Source: Desulfosporosinus hippei DSM 8344
Lineage (GTDB): Bacteria; Bacillota; Desulfitobacteriia; Desulfitobacteriales; Desulfitobacteriaceae
Direction of reading: 5' to 3'
Length of the DNA: 64,000 bases
NCBI RefSeq assembly: GCF_900100785.1
Contig: NZ_FNCP01000029.1
Span: 1 to 64,000, forward strand
Below, one piece after another: positions 52,729-61,214 of this stretch; position 1 is the first letter of the stretch, and each line of letters starts with the position of its first letter. The notes under the pieces were generated by a model. That model was not told where the DNA came from and did no database searches. It saw only the letters and a list, made by a program, of their open reading frames with translations. A program made the position numbers and the translations under genes.

Positions 52729-52787
52729 TTGACAATTCGGGTCTATAGTTATAGACTAATTAAAAAGTCTATAACTATAGACCCGAA
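52729..52787. promoter_or_regulatory. blaI promoter and 22-bp inverted-repeat operator
   Basis: TTGACA (52729-52734) is followed by arms 52736-52757 and 52766-52787, perfectly complementary over 22 bp with an 8-base loop. Each arm includes GTCTATA-GT-TATAGAC, itself a dyad, so there are two operator sites facing each other. A -10 element (TATAGA, 52750-52755) lies within the left site. The BlaI-like repressor would cover the promoter as two dimers. Confidence 0.8.
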
Positions 52788-52800
52788 GGAGGCGTTTACC

Positions 52801-53163
52801 TTGAACCAGCTTAAACTCTGTGAAAGTGAATATCGTTTTGCTGCCATTGTTTGGCAAAATGAACCCCTTGGCTCCGGCGAGTTGGTAACTCTCTGCGAAC
52901 AACAGCTGGGCTGGAAAAAGTCCACCACCTATACTGTCCTGAAAAAGCTCTGTGAGCGGAGGATTCTAAAAAACGAAAATGCCCTGGTGACCGCCCTTGT
53001 CCCCCAAGCCCAAGTACAGAAGTTTGAAAGCGAACAGTTGATTAACCGCACCTTTGGCGGCTCTTTGCCCGGCTTTATCACAGCATTCATGAATGATAAA
53101 AAATTAAGCCGGCAAGAGGCTGAGCAGCTCAAGAAGCTCATCGACAGCTATAAGGAGGAGTAG
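52801..53163 (+). CDS. BlaI/MecI-family repressor
   Basis: A 120-residue winged-helix repressor: LCESEYRFAAIVWQNEPLGSGELV, the recognition-helix region WKKSTTYTVLKKLCERRIL, and a C-terminal dimer region (FITAFMNDKKLSRQEAEQLKKLI). BlaI-type proteins are inactivated when cleaved after signalling by a BlaR1-type membrane protease. The start is TTG 52801, eight bases after GAAGGAGG. It precedes the BlaR1-like gene by 3 bases. Confidence 0.88.
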   Translation: MNQLKLCESEYRFAAIVWQNEPLGSGELVTLCEQQLGWKKSTTYTVLKKLCERRILKNENALVTALVPQAQVQKFESEQLINRTFGGSLPGFITAFMNDKKLSRQEAEQLKKLIDSYKEE

Positions 53164-53166
53164 GCT

Positions 53167-55584
53167 ATGGAGCAATTCCTGCAGGATGCATTCTTGGCTG
53201 TTCTAAACATGAGCATTACCGCCGGCTATGCCATCCTCTTTGTTTTGCTGGCCCGGTTATTGTTACAGAAAACCTCCAAAATTTTCTCCTATTGCTTGTG
53301 GGGAGTGGTGCTGTTTCGCTTAATCAGTCCCGTTTCCTTCTCCTTTGCCTGGAGTTTTTTTAGCTTTATGAAAAAGGATACCATGGAACATATTCCGGCC
53401 GGTATTGGCATGATGGCACAGCCTCAAGTCGATTTAGGAGTCGGTTATGTCAGCCAGGTCGTTACATCCTCTCTGCTTGGGGCAACCCCCATGACCGGTG
53501 CCAACCCTCTGCAGATTATTATTTTTGTGGCTTCCCTGGTCTGGGTGTTGGGCTTTCTCAGCTTATTTGCCTATAGCCTGATTTCCTATGGACTGCTGAA
53601 AGGAAAGGTCAGCCAGGCGATACTTGTTAGAGATAATATTTGGGAGTGTCACTCCATCCGGTCTCCGTTTGTGTTAGGCTTTCTTAAGCCTATGATCTAT
53701 TTGCCACCGGGCTTTTCCGAAGGGGAAAAAAGCTATATCCTTAAGCATGAGGAAATACATATTCGACGTTATGATTATCTGCTTAAGCCCTTGGCTTATT
53801 TTGTGCTCTGTCTTCACTGGTTCAATCCCCTGGTCTGGCTGAGTTTTATCCTGATGACCAAAGATATGGAAATGTCTTGTGACGAGCAGGTTCTTAAGGA
53901 AATGGGCCAGGGAATCAAGCAGGACTACAGCCGCTCCCTTTTAGCCCTGGCTCTCAGTCACAAGATGACGGTTGGCAGCCCTCTGGCCTTTGGCGAAAGC
54001 AGTGCTAAAAGCCGGATCAAAAATGTCCTGAACTATAAGCGGCCCACTTTTTGGGGAATCCTCGCCGGGGCGGCAGGGATTTTAATCCTTTCTCTGGGTT
54101 TAATCTCCAATCCGGAAAATTCTCAATCCGCTATGGCAAATTTAACTATTAACAATGCGGCCAAGCTTTCGGTGGCACAGGAGCAGCTCATCATCAGAGT
54201 TCATGGCCGGGGAGCCTCTCTGATAACGGGGGAAGAGTTTGGAGAATGGCTGACCGGCGCCTCTCACAGCTGGACGGAAAAGCAGGTCAGCTCTTCCTAC
54301 GAACTGAGCCCGACTTTAACCATCTATCTGAACGATGGCCCTGAACCGCAGCTGCTCAATTTTTATGATTCGGAAAAAGGACTGGCGATGCTGGCCGGTG
54401 ACGGGGATTATCGCGTCTACACAATTCCTCCGGAGCAATACGAGCAGGTCTATGGCCTGTGGGCTTCCCGCAGCTACCAAATCCCGGAGGTGGTTGCCCA
54501 AGCCCTGCTGGAAGGAAAGAAAATCAACCGACAGAGTGTTCAGGATTTCCCTGAGGAAAAGGATTACCGGGTTATTGAGCTAGGCAAGGAAGTATATTAT
54601 CTCTACCAAAAAGACGGCAAGTCTTATTGTGAGCAGCCTTACCTGTTTATCAGGGAGATTTCGGAAGAATCCTATAGGGGAGCCCTAACTTTTGCCCATA
54701 AGCCCACTGGCAGCAGTCAGGAATCAGCAAAAGAGTCTACGTCAGAAGCCCAGACTCAGAAAATCGCCCAACTTATTGAAGACAATCTGCAGACTATCAT
54801 GTCCTCCCCCCGGCAGTCCTCTAATCCTGACGATTATATCAAAGCTCACGATCTGGCTTATGAGAGTATCCTCAAATATGGGGGTGAGGATGCCTTGCCC
54901 TATGTTTTAGCCCAGTTTGAAGCAGGAAATGCCGAGGGACTGCGGGGGCAAATCCTGATGAGGCTTGGTAAGGAATTGTTGGGGGTGAGAAATAATGTCA
55001 GCGATGAAACCTTATCCCCTCAGGAATGGTACAGTCGGCTTCAGGTTCGTCGGGAAGTCAGCTTGCCCGACTTTGCCTATCAAGGGAATGATCCCGTGGC
55101 CCAGCTCGTCTATCAGACGGAAGTCCAAAAGCATAGGGGACGAGAAGGCGGATTTTGCGTTGTGGCCCCCCATATCTTTGCCAGCTATCGGGAAGACGGC
55201 AAACTCAAGGTTTTTGTGACAACCTTTGCGCAAAGCTATCGCTTGTATGACAATGTTCTGAGCGAAGAAGGAGGAGGGATTATTCCGGCGGCCATCACCT
55301 ATCGAGAAGGCTCTGACGGGAGGTATACTCTGGAAAGCTATGAACAGGCAAAAGACGGGGCTTACTATAGCTCTTCCATTAGAGAATATTGTGTCATGCC
55401 CGTCTCAGGAAAACCCATTGAAGGGCTGGCGGAACAGATACTCACTCACTACGGGGATTACAGCGATATCATTAAGCTGCAGCGGGAAAACTTAACGGAG
55501 CATTTGCAAAGGCATAACCGTTCCGGCGTTTTTCTCCATCAGTCCCGTTATCAAAAACCGGCGGAATTAATTCCTATCACTTAA
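53167..55584 (+). CDS. BlaR1/MecR1-like M56 sensor peptidase, novel C-terminal domain
   Basis: An 805-residue membrane protease. The N-terminal part has four membrane helices and the zinc motif HExxH (KHEEIHIRRYDYL) with the later Glu in MEMSCDEQV, as in the M56 family. A further helix lies at about 296-313. BlaR1 would then have a penicillin-binding domain of about 250 residues; here about 490 residues follow with no recognisable transpeptidase fold, in two parts (about 325-510 and 540-800) joined by a Ser/Glu-rich linker. The inducing signal is therefore probably not a beta-lactam. No beta-lactamase gene is present; the target may be only its own operon or genes elsewhere. Confidence 0.85.
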   Translation: MEQFLQDAFLAVLNMSITAGYAILFVLLARLLLQKTSKIFSYCLWGVVLFRLISPVSFSFAWSFFSFMKKDTMEHIPAGIGMMAQPQVDLGVGYVSQVVTSSLLGATPMTGANPLQIIIFVASLVWVLGFLSLFAYSLISYGLLKGKVSQAILVRDNIWECHSIRSPFVLGFLKPMIYLPPGFSEGEKSYILKHEEIHIRRYDYLLKPLAYFVLCLHWFNPLVWLSFILMTKDMEMSCDEQVLKEMGQGIKQDYSRSLLALALSHKMTVGSPLAFGESSAKSRIKNVLNYKRPTFWGILAGAAGILILSLGLISNPENSQSAMANLTINNAAKLSVAQEQLIIRVHGRGASLITGEEFGEWLTGASHSWTEKQVSSSYELSPTLTIYLNDGPEPQLLNFYDSEKGLAMLAGDGDYRVYTIPPEQYEQVYGLWASRSYQIPEVVAQALLEGKKINRQSVQDFPEEKDYRVIELGKEVYYLYQKDGKSYCEQPYLFIREISEESYRGALTFAHKPTGSSQESAKESTSEAQTQKIAQLIEDNLQTIMSSPRQSSNPDDYIKAHDLAYESILKYGGEDALPYVLAQFEAGNAEGLRGQILMRLGKELLGVRNNVSDETLSPQEWYSRLQVRREVSLPDFAYQGNDPVAQLVYQTEVQKHRGREGGFCVVAPHIFASYREDGKLKVFVTTFAQSYRLYDNVLSEEGGGIIPAAITYREGSDGRYTLESYEQAKDGAYYSSSIREYCVMPVSGKPIEGLAEQILTHYGDYSDIIKLQRENLTEHLQRHNRSGVFLHQSRYQKPAELIPIT

Positions 55585-55625
55585 GAGAAACGACGGATGA
55601 ATGTTCCGGGTAAAATGCTTCATTA

Positions 55626-55811
55626 GAACATACATGGTGGCTCTATGATGAAATTTATGATATTGACGGCGGATATGAATGGCGCACGGTGTTTCATGGA
55701 AAAAGATGCGAAGATGTTAGGGTGGAGCTGATCTAAGAGATTACAAGTATAATTGGAAGCATCGATAAACCGAGGGTAAAGATAAAAGTGGATAATGGGA
55801 AGCTCATTTAA
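55626..55811 (+). pseudogene. C-terminal gene remnant A
   Basis: Reading from 55626, the frame gives EHTWWLYDEIYDIDGGYEWRT then FHGKRCEDVRVELI, a stop at 55734-55736, and then EITSIIGSIDKPRVKIKV up to a second stop at 55809. The part after the first stop is related to the sequence following the ORF at 61.8 kb, where it reads LIKEIRRIIGSMDKPRLSIKV. So the UAA at 55734 probably replaced a lysine codon. It lacks a start and upstream part. I do not know the parent family. Confidence 0.55.
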
Positions 55812-55912
55812 TTAATAATTTACTTAGTTAACTTTGAGTCCTGCAATTACTGTAGTGACAGAATCGCCAGCTGTCCAAAGAACGCTGGGGTATATAGTAG
55901 CGAAGCCCATCC

Positions 55913-55951
55913 GAGGATGTCTCAAAATAGTTTGAGACATCCTCCCTTTTT
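55913..55951 (+). terminator. Intrinsic terminator
   Basis: GAGGATGTCTCAAA (55913-55926) and TTTGAGACATCCTC (55931-55944) form a perfect 14-bp stem followed by CCTTTTTTG. It would end the BlaI/BlaR1 operon and protect the collagen-like genes. Confidence 0.85.
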
Positions 55952-56163
55952 TGTCTATAGGCCTTAGACTTCCCTAATTATTACAAGAACAAGGTAACAC
56001 GATGTGTACTAGTTCCGTATCATATAGCAGCATATAACTATGAGGTGTTTGCTCCTAGTTCAAAGCTTGCTGTAATAATCTCTATATAGCTCATGGAGAT
56101 GTAGTAAAAGGTCAGCCAAATAACAGCAGACTATACAAAAATTATATATAAGGAGACAGGTCT

Positions 56164-57759
56164 ATGACTTCATCAACTACCGGATTAATTGAAAACACAC
56201 CGGTTGCCGGGGTAAGGCCCACTATAACGCTTACAGTGAAAATTACCAATGATGACTCTATTGCTGCTTCTATTCAAATTCAAGGGTTTTACGTAACAGT
56301 GACTACGAAGACACTTTATGTCTTGGAGACGTTAAACATGGTGCCTGGGGAGGTAGCAGCAAGAACCTATTTCGCGCAATTTGATGAGTTTGAATTCCAG
56401 TTTGCAACCAGCTCGGATGCTGTAGAGATCTCCGCTTGGGGGAAAAATGCTGCTGGGGTTTTGACCGCAGCTCACCGCGTGTTACCGGCAGAACTTAATC
56501 CAATTGGTTCTCAAGGAATAACCGGAGCAACAGGAACGACTGGCGCTACTGGTGAAACCGGGGCAACCGGCACAACCGGCTCTAGTGGCGCAACAGGAAC
56601 TGCTGGGGCAACCGGCACAACCGGCTCTAGTGGCGCAACAGGAACTGCTGGGGCAACCGGTGCAACCGGCGCTAGTAGCGCAACAGGAACTGCTGGGGCA
56701 ACCGGCGCAACCGGCGCTAGTGGCGCAACAGGAACTACTGGGGCAACCGGCGCAACCGGCGCTAGTGGCGCAACAGGAACTACTGGGGCAACCGGCGCAA
56801 CCGGCTCTACTGGCGCAACGGGAACTGCTGGGGCAACCGGGGCTACTGGTTCTCTGTTTCCTACTTCAGTTAATCGAATTTACGTGGCAAACCAATTTAG
56901 TAACAATGTCTCGGTCATTGACGGAAACACCAATGGCGTCATAGCTACCGTGATGGTAGGTGCTGCCCCAATAGGTGTAAGCGCGAATCGGATAACGAAC
57001 AGAATTTATGTAGCAAACTCAGGTTCGGACAATGTTTCAGTCATTAATGGGCTAACCAATACCGTCATAGCGACTGTTCCAGTAGGTACTGACCCACAAG
57101 GCGTACAAGGCATTAATGCAAACCCTATAACGAACAGAATTTACGTAGCAAATACTTCTAGTGGCGATGTCTCGGTCATTGATGGGGGCAATAATACCGT
57201 CATAGCCACTGTTACAGTAGGTTCTAACCCAGAAGGTGTGGGTGTGAGTCCCATCACGAACCGAATATACGTTTCAAACCGTAGCAGTAGCAATGTCTCG
57301 GTCATTGATGGGCTTACCAATACCGTCATAGCAACTGTTCCAGTGGGTACTAACCCATTCGGCGTAGGCGTAAATCCTTTAACTAACGGAATTTATGTGG
57401 TAAACCAAATCAGCAATAATGTCTCGATTATTGATGGACCGTCCAACACCGTCATAGCCACGGTTGCGGTAGGATCTGGCCCACTAGGCATAGGTGTAAA
57501 TTCTTTAACGAATAAGATTTATGTGGTAAATGCTTCTAGTGAAGATGTCTCAGTCATTAGCGGGCTTTCCAATACCGTCATAGCCACCATAACGGTAGGA
57601 TCTATCCCACAAGGCGTAGGTGTAAATCCTTTAACGAACGAGATTTACGTGGAAAATACTGGCAGTGACAATGTTTCGGTCATTAGCGGGCTTTCCGATA
57701 CCGTCATAGCCACCATTACGGTAGGATCTAGCCCACAAGGCATAGGTGTAAATCCTTAA
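56164..57759 (+). CDS. Collagen-like stalk / seven-bladed YVTN propeller surface protein 1
   Basis: A 531-residue protein with no signal peptide. Residues 1-114 form a beta-rich domain of unknown family. Residues 115-230 are Gly-X-Y triplets dominated by GAT, GTT and GTA, a collagen-like triple helix very rich in Thr, interrupted once where Gly172 is Ser. Residues 237-531 are seven repeats of about 42 residues ([30 protein letters not shown]), the YVTN pattern, predicted to close a seven-bladed propeller. The absence of a signal peptide is as in exosporium BclA proteins, which assemble from the mother cell. A paralogue follows 1804 bases downstream. Confidence 0.88.
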   Translation: MTSSTTGLIENTPVAGVRPTITLTVKITNDDSIAASIQIQGFYVTVTTKTLYVLETLNMVPGEVAARTYFAQFDEFEFQFATSSDAVEISAWGKNAAGVLTAAHRVLPAELNPIGSQGITGATGTTGATGETGATGTTGSSGATGTAGATGTTGSSGATGTAGATGATGASSATGTAGATGATGASGATGTTGATGATGASGATGTTGATGATGSTGATGTAGATGATGSLFPTSVNRIYVANQFSNNVSVIDGNTNGVIATVMVGAAPIGVSANRITNRIYVANSGSDNVSVINGLTNTVIATVPVGTDPQGVQGINANPITNRIYVANTSSGDVSVIDGGNNTVIATVTVGSNPEGVGVSPITNRIYVSNRSSSNVSVIDGLTNTVIATVPVGTNPFGVGVNPLTNGIYVVNQISNNVSIIDGPSNTVIATVAVGSGPLGIGVNSLTNKIYVVNASSEDVSVISGLSNTVIATITVGSIPQGVGVNPLTNEIYVENTGSDNVSVISGLSDTVIATITVGSSPQGIGVNP

Positions 57760-57817
57760 TAATAGAATTATCGTGATCAACTAGCTCAATAATATCATCC
57801 TCGTTATTGCAGGAAAT

Positions 57818-57866
57818 GGGACAGCAGCTCACCTTTCTACTATGGTTGCTGTCCCTTCCCTTTTAA
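57818..57866 (+). terminator. Terminator of collagen/propeller gene 1
   Basis: GGGACAGCA (57818-57826) pairs with TGCTGTCCC (57847-57855), followed by TTCCCTTTT. The same element, slightly changed, follows gene 2. Confidence 0.75.
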
Positions 57867-57891
57867 CAATAAAGAATGGGTTCAGTCGCAT

Positions 57892-57900
57892 CATACAGTA
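57892..57900 (+). promoter_or_regulatory. Possible sigma-K-type -10 element
   Basis: CATACAGTA fits the sigma-K -10 consensus CATANNNTA, about 68 bases before the second collagen-like gene. A good -35 AC at the right distance is not clear, so this is weak evidence for late mother-cell expression. A related motif, CATGCAGTC, lies before the glycosyltransferase gene. Confidence 0.3.
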
Positions 57901-57967
57901 GAGACAATTATTTTGATTTCTAGAGCATTAGCAATACTGAAAAAATTATATATAAGGAGACAGATCT

Positions 57968-59575
57968 ATGACTTCATCAACTACCGGATTAATTGAAAAT
58001 ACACTGGTTGCCGGGGTAAGGCCCACTATAACGCTAACAGTGAAAATTACCAATGATGACTCTATTGCTGCTTCTATTCAAATTCAAGGGTTTTACGTAA
58101 CAGGGACAACGAAGACACCTTATGTCTTGGAGACGTTAAACATGGTGCCTGGGGAGGTAGCAGCAAGAACCTATTTCGCGCAATTTGATGAGTTTGAATT
58201 CCAGTTTGCAACCAGCTCGGATGCTGTAGAGATCTCCGCTTGGGGGAAAAATGCTGCTGGGGTTTTGACCGCAGCTCACCGCGTGTTACCGGCAGAACTT
58301 AATCCAATTGGTTCTCAAGGAATAACCGGGGCAACCGGCACAACTGGGGCTACCGGCTCTACAGGCGCAACAGGAGCTGCTGGGGCAAACGGCGCAACCG
58401 GCTTTAGTGGCGCAACAGGAACTGCTGGGGCTATGGGCACAACCGGGGCTACCGGCTCTACGGGCGTAACAGGAACTGCTGGGGCTATAGGCATAACTGG
58501 GGCCACCGGCTCTACGGGCGCAACAGGAACTGCTGGGGCTATAGGCATAACCGGGGCCACCGGCTCTACCGGTGCAACAGGAACTGCTGGGGCAACCGGC
58601 ACAACTGGGGCTAACGGCTCTACCGGCGCAACAGGAACTGCTGGGGCTATGGGCACAACCGGGGCTACCGGTTCCCCGTTCCCTACCTCCGTTAATCGAA
58701 TTTACGTGGCGAACCAAAACTTTGACAATGTTTCGATCATTGATGGGGACACCAATACCGTCATAGCCACGGTAACGGTAGGTATTGGCCCGGCAGGCGT
58801 AGGTGTAAATCCAACAACGAACCAAATTTACGTGGCAAACATTGCCAGTAACAGTGTATCGGTCATTAGCGGGCTTTCCGATACCGTCATAGCCTCTATT
58901 CCGGTAGGTTTGGAACCGATTAATGTAGGTGTAAATCCAACAACGAACCGAATTTACGTTTCAAACGTTAGCAGTGATAATGTCTCGGTCATTGACGGAG
59001 TCACCAATACCGTCATAGCCACTGTTACGGTAGGTTCAGTACCAGAAGGCGTAGGTGTGAATCCGATAACAAACCGAATTTACGTGGCAAACAATAGCAG
59101 TGACAATGTCTCGGTCATTAATGGGCTTACCAATACCGTCATAGCGACTGTTACCGTAGGTAATTTGCCATTCGGCGTAGGCGTGAATCCTTTAACTAAC
59201 GGAATTTATGTAGCAAACTTCGGTCCTGACAATGTCTCGATTATTGATGGATCGTCTAATACCGTCATAGCCACTGTTGCGGTAGGAACTAACCCAATTG
59301 CCGTAGGTGTAAATCCAACAACGAACCGAATTTACGTTTCAAACATTAGCAGTAATGTCTCGGTCATTGATGGGTTTTCCAATGACGTCATAGCTACCGT
59401 CACAGTAGGAACTAACCCCGAAGGCATAGGAGTAAATTCTTTAACGAATGAGATTTTCGTGTCAAACTTTGCCAGCTTTAGCAGCAATGTCTCGGTCATT
59501 AGCGGGCTTTCAAATACCGTCATAGCCACCGTTGCGGTAGGAATTAACCCAGCTGGCGTAGGTATAAATCCTTAA
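57968..59575 (+). CDS. Collagen-like stalk / seven-bladed YVTN propeller surface protein 2
   Basis: A 535-residue paralogue of the preceding protein. The N-terminal domain is almost identical (only a few substitutions in 114 residues). The stalk, from residue 115 to about 234, has no broken triplet, but more varied X positions (GSTGVTG, GAIGITG, GANG). The head again has seven YVTN repeats; repeat 6 is one residue short and repeat 7 carries a three-residue insert. The promoter-proximal leader and downstream terminator are also shared, so the whole unit was duplicated. Thr-rich Gly-X-Thr sites would suit O-glycosylation by the enzyme encoded next. Confidence 0.88.
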   Translation: MTSSTTGLIENTLVAGVRPTITLTVKITNDDSIAASIQIQGFYVTGTTKTPYVLETLNMVPGEVAARTYFAQFDEFEFQFATSSDAVEISAWGKNAAGVLTAAHRVLPAELNPIGSQGITGATGTTGATGSTGATGAAGANGATGFSGATGTAGAMGTTGATGSTGVTGTAGAIGITGATGSTGATGTAGAIGITGATGSTGATGTAGATGTTGANGSTGATGTAGAMGTTGATGSPFPTSVNRIYVANQNFDNVSIIDGDTNTVIATVTVGIGPAGVGVNPTTNQIYVANIASNSVSVISGLSDTVIASIPVGLEPINVGVNPTTNRIYVSNVSSDNVSVIDGVTNTVIATVTVGSVPEGVGVNPITNRIYVANNSSDNVSVINGLTNTVIATVTVGNLPFGVGVNPLTNGIYVANFGPDNVSIIDGSSNTVIATVAVGTNPIAVGVNPTTNRIYVSNISSNVSVIDGFSNDVIATVTVGTNPEGIGVNSLTNEIFVSNFASFSSNVSVISGLSNTVIATVAVGINPAGVGINP

Positions 59576-59630
59576 TAAGAATTATTGTGATCAAAGAGCT
59601 CAATAATATCATCCTCGTTATTGCAGGAAG

Positions 59631-59685
59631 TGGGACAGCAGCTCTACCTTTCTACTATGGTTGCTGTCCATTTTCCTTTTAACTT
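59631..59685 (+). terminator. Terminator of collagen/propeller gene 2
   Basis: GGACAGCA (59633-59640) pairs with TGCTGTCC (59662-59669), followed by ATTTTCCTTTT. It is the duplicate of the element after gene 1. Confidence 0.7.
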
Positions 59686-59766
59686 TGAAGAACGGTGTCA
59701 GTCGCATCATGCAGTCTTTAAGCATATAGAGCAGAAGGAACAATGATAAAAATGAGAGGTAACCAA

Positions 59767-60852
59767 ATGATTACCATCACTTTATGTATGATTGTGAAAA
59801 ACGAAGAAGATACACTCGATCGATGCTTGCAATCGGTTGGTGACGTCGTGGACGAAGTCATCATTGTGGATACGGGATCGACAGACCGGACCAAGGAAAT
59901 AGCGGGCAAGTGGACCACAAACGTCCTCGACTTTGCCTGGATTGACGATTTTGCGGCTGCTCGGAACTTCTCCTTCTCTAATGCCACTATGGATTACATC
60001 CTGTGGCTTGATGCAGACGATATCTTGTTGCCCGAAGACAGCCAGAAACTATCCCGTTTGAAGCAATTCATGTCTCCTGAGTTGGATGCTGTATCCATGA
60101 TGTATCACTGTGATTTTGATGACCAGGGGAATGTAACCCTAAAGGTTCGGCGTACAAGACTGGTGAAACGAGCAAAGAACTATCCGTGGAAAGGTGTCGT
60201 CCATGAAGATTTAGTGATCAAAGATGGAACATGTTATGACAGCGATATCGTAGTGACCCACAGAAAGAACCATGCTTCTTACGACCCTGACCGAAATATA
60301 AAAATTTACGAAAGACTAATTGCCCAAGGTAAGGAATTTGCTCCACGAGATATGCTACACTACGCCATGGAGCTCCATCAGCACCGATCGTACCAAAAAG
60401 CCATAGAGTTCTATCTCCAATTTATGGAGATGAAGGAAATTTCGGATGAAGACCGTATCTATGGTTGCAGTAAGCTGGCAGACTGTTATCATTACCTTGA
60501 GAATCGAAAGAAAGAACGGGAGTATATCTTTAGGTCGATGGAATACGATACGCCTCGTTCAGAGTTTTGTTGTCGTTTAGGTTATTATTTTCTCGAGAAA
60601 AGCCAATTCTCTCAAGCCGCCTTCTGGTACAAACTCGCCACCGAGTTATCGGCGACGAACAACCTTTGGGCCATTCAGAACCACGCCAGTCGCACGTGGC
60701 TGCCGCATATGCAGCTCGGCCTTTGCTATTACCAATTGGGGGAATACGAACTGTCTTACCATCACAATAAAATCGCCTTGTCTTATCGACCAACTGACCA
60801 AAGCATCATCAGCAATGTAAAACTTGTCGAGGAAATCATTAATAAGAAATAA
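59767..60852 (+). CDS. Family 2 glycosyltransferase with C-terminal TPR-like repeats
   Basis: A 361-residue inverting glycosyltransferase. The GT-A domain occupies about 1-200, with ITLCMIVKNEEDTLDRCL, VDEVIIVDTGSTDRT and the metal motif DAD at 82-84 (LWLDADD). The remaining residues are helix pairs resembling TPR repeats (AIEFYLQFMEM, LGYYFLEKSQFSQAAFWY). This layout is also found in SunS-type protein glycosyltransferases, where the repeats hold the acceptor protein. The ATG at 59767 follows AGAGGT; an ATG at 59743 is also possible. Position directly after two Thr-rich collagen-like genes suggests these as its substrates (inference). Confidence 0.88.
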   Translation: MITITLCMIVKNEEDTLDRCLQSVGDVVDEVIIVDTGSTDRTKEIAGKWTTNVLDFAWIDDFAAARNFSFSNATMDYILWLDADDILLPEDSQKLSRLKQFMSPELDAVSMMYHCDFDDQGNVTLKVRRTRLVKRAKNYPWKGVVHEDLVIKDGTCYDSDIVVTHRKNHASYDPDRNIKIYERLIAQGKEFAPRDMLHYAMELHQHRSYQKAIEFYLQFMEMKEISDEDRIYGCSKLADCYHYLENRKKEREYIFRSMEYDTPRSEFCCRLGYYFLEKSQFSQAAFWYKLATELSATNNLWAIQNHASRTWLPHMQLGLCYYQLGEYELSYHHNKIALSYRPTDQSIISNVKLVEEIINKK

Positions 60853-60980
60853 CACTGAATGCCATAGATTCGTTATCGATTTAAAAATTAAATTAATCCT
60901 CTTTTAAGATTACTTTTTTGGTATTGCTTTTCCAGTTATATTATGGCTAATTGATTGGAGGTTTATTGGAATATTGCTAG

Positions 60981-61008
60981 AATATTAAATTAAATTTAAT
61001 TTAATATT
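60981..61008. promoter_or_regulatory. 28-base perfect A/T palindrome
   Basis: Positions 60981-61008 form a 28-base perfect palindrome made only of A and T, ending a few bases before the AAAGGGAG ribosome site of the next small gene. It could be an operator or an mRNA stem that masks the ribosome site. Confidence 0.6.
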
Positions 61009-61025
61009 TGAAAGGGAGTGCTTAA

Positions 61026-61214
61026 ATGAGTGGTTTCACATTATTTGTAGTCCTCAATGCACTACTTCCATTTTTTGCGGGTATATTTGCAGTCTACTTT
61101 TTTGTTAATGTAATGAGATTTATGAAGGAAAAAATAGAGTTGGATAAACAGCGAATTGAACAAACCAATCTCTTTCTCGAACTATATAAAAGTAATAATG
61201 ATATCAATAGTTAG
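61026..61214 (+). CDS. Small single-span membrane protein
   Basis: A 62-residue protein with one membrane helix (about 5-32) and a charged C-terminal helix (MRFMKEKIELDKQRIEQTN). A strong AAAGGGAG site precedes the ATG. In size and layout it resembles the membrane protein at 13776-13979, but I see no sequence relation. Function unknown. Confidence 0.65.
   Translation: MSGFTLFVVLNALLPFFAGIFAVYFFVNVMRFMKEKIELDKQRIEQTNLFLELYKSNNDINS

Larger units (their letters stand above)
55585..56163. other. Gene-free stretch with remnant, terminator and leader
   Basis: Nearly 580 bases with no intact gene. It holds the remnant described at 55626-55811, the hairpin at 55913-55951 and the leader of the first collagen-like gene, with AAGGAG ahead of its ATG. 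Confidence 0.5.

Noticed and set aside
56164-56850. CRISPR-like short repeats
   Set aside because: The periodic repeats are in-frame Gly-X-Y codons of a coding gene with no spacers.
58286-58825. Minus-strand frame rich in Cys, Pro and Ser over the collagen repeats
   Set aside because: It is the antisense reading of the Gly-Ala-Thr repeats, a known artefact of repetitive coding DNA.
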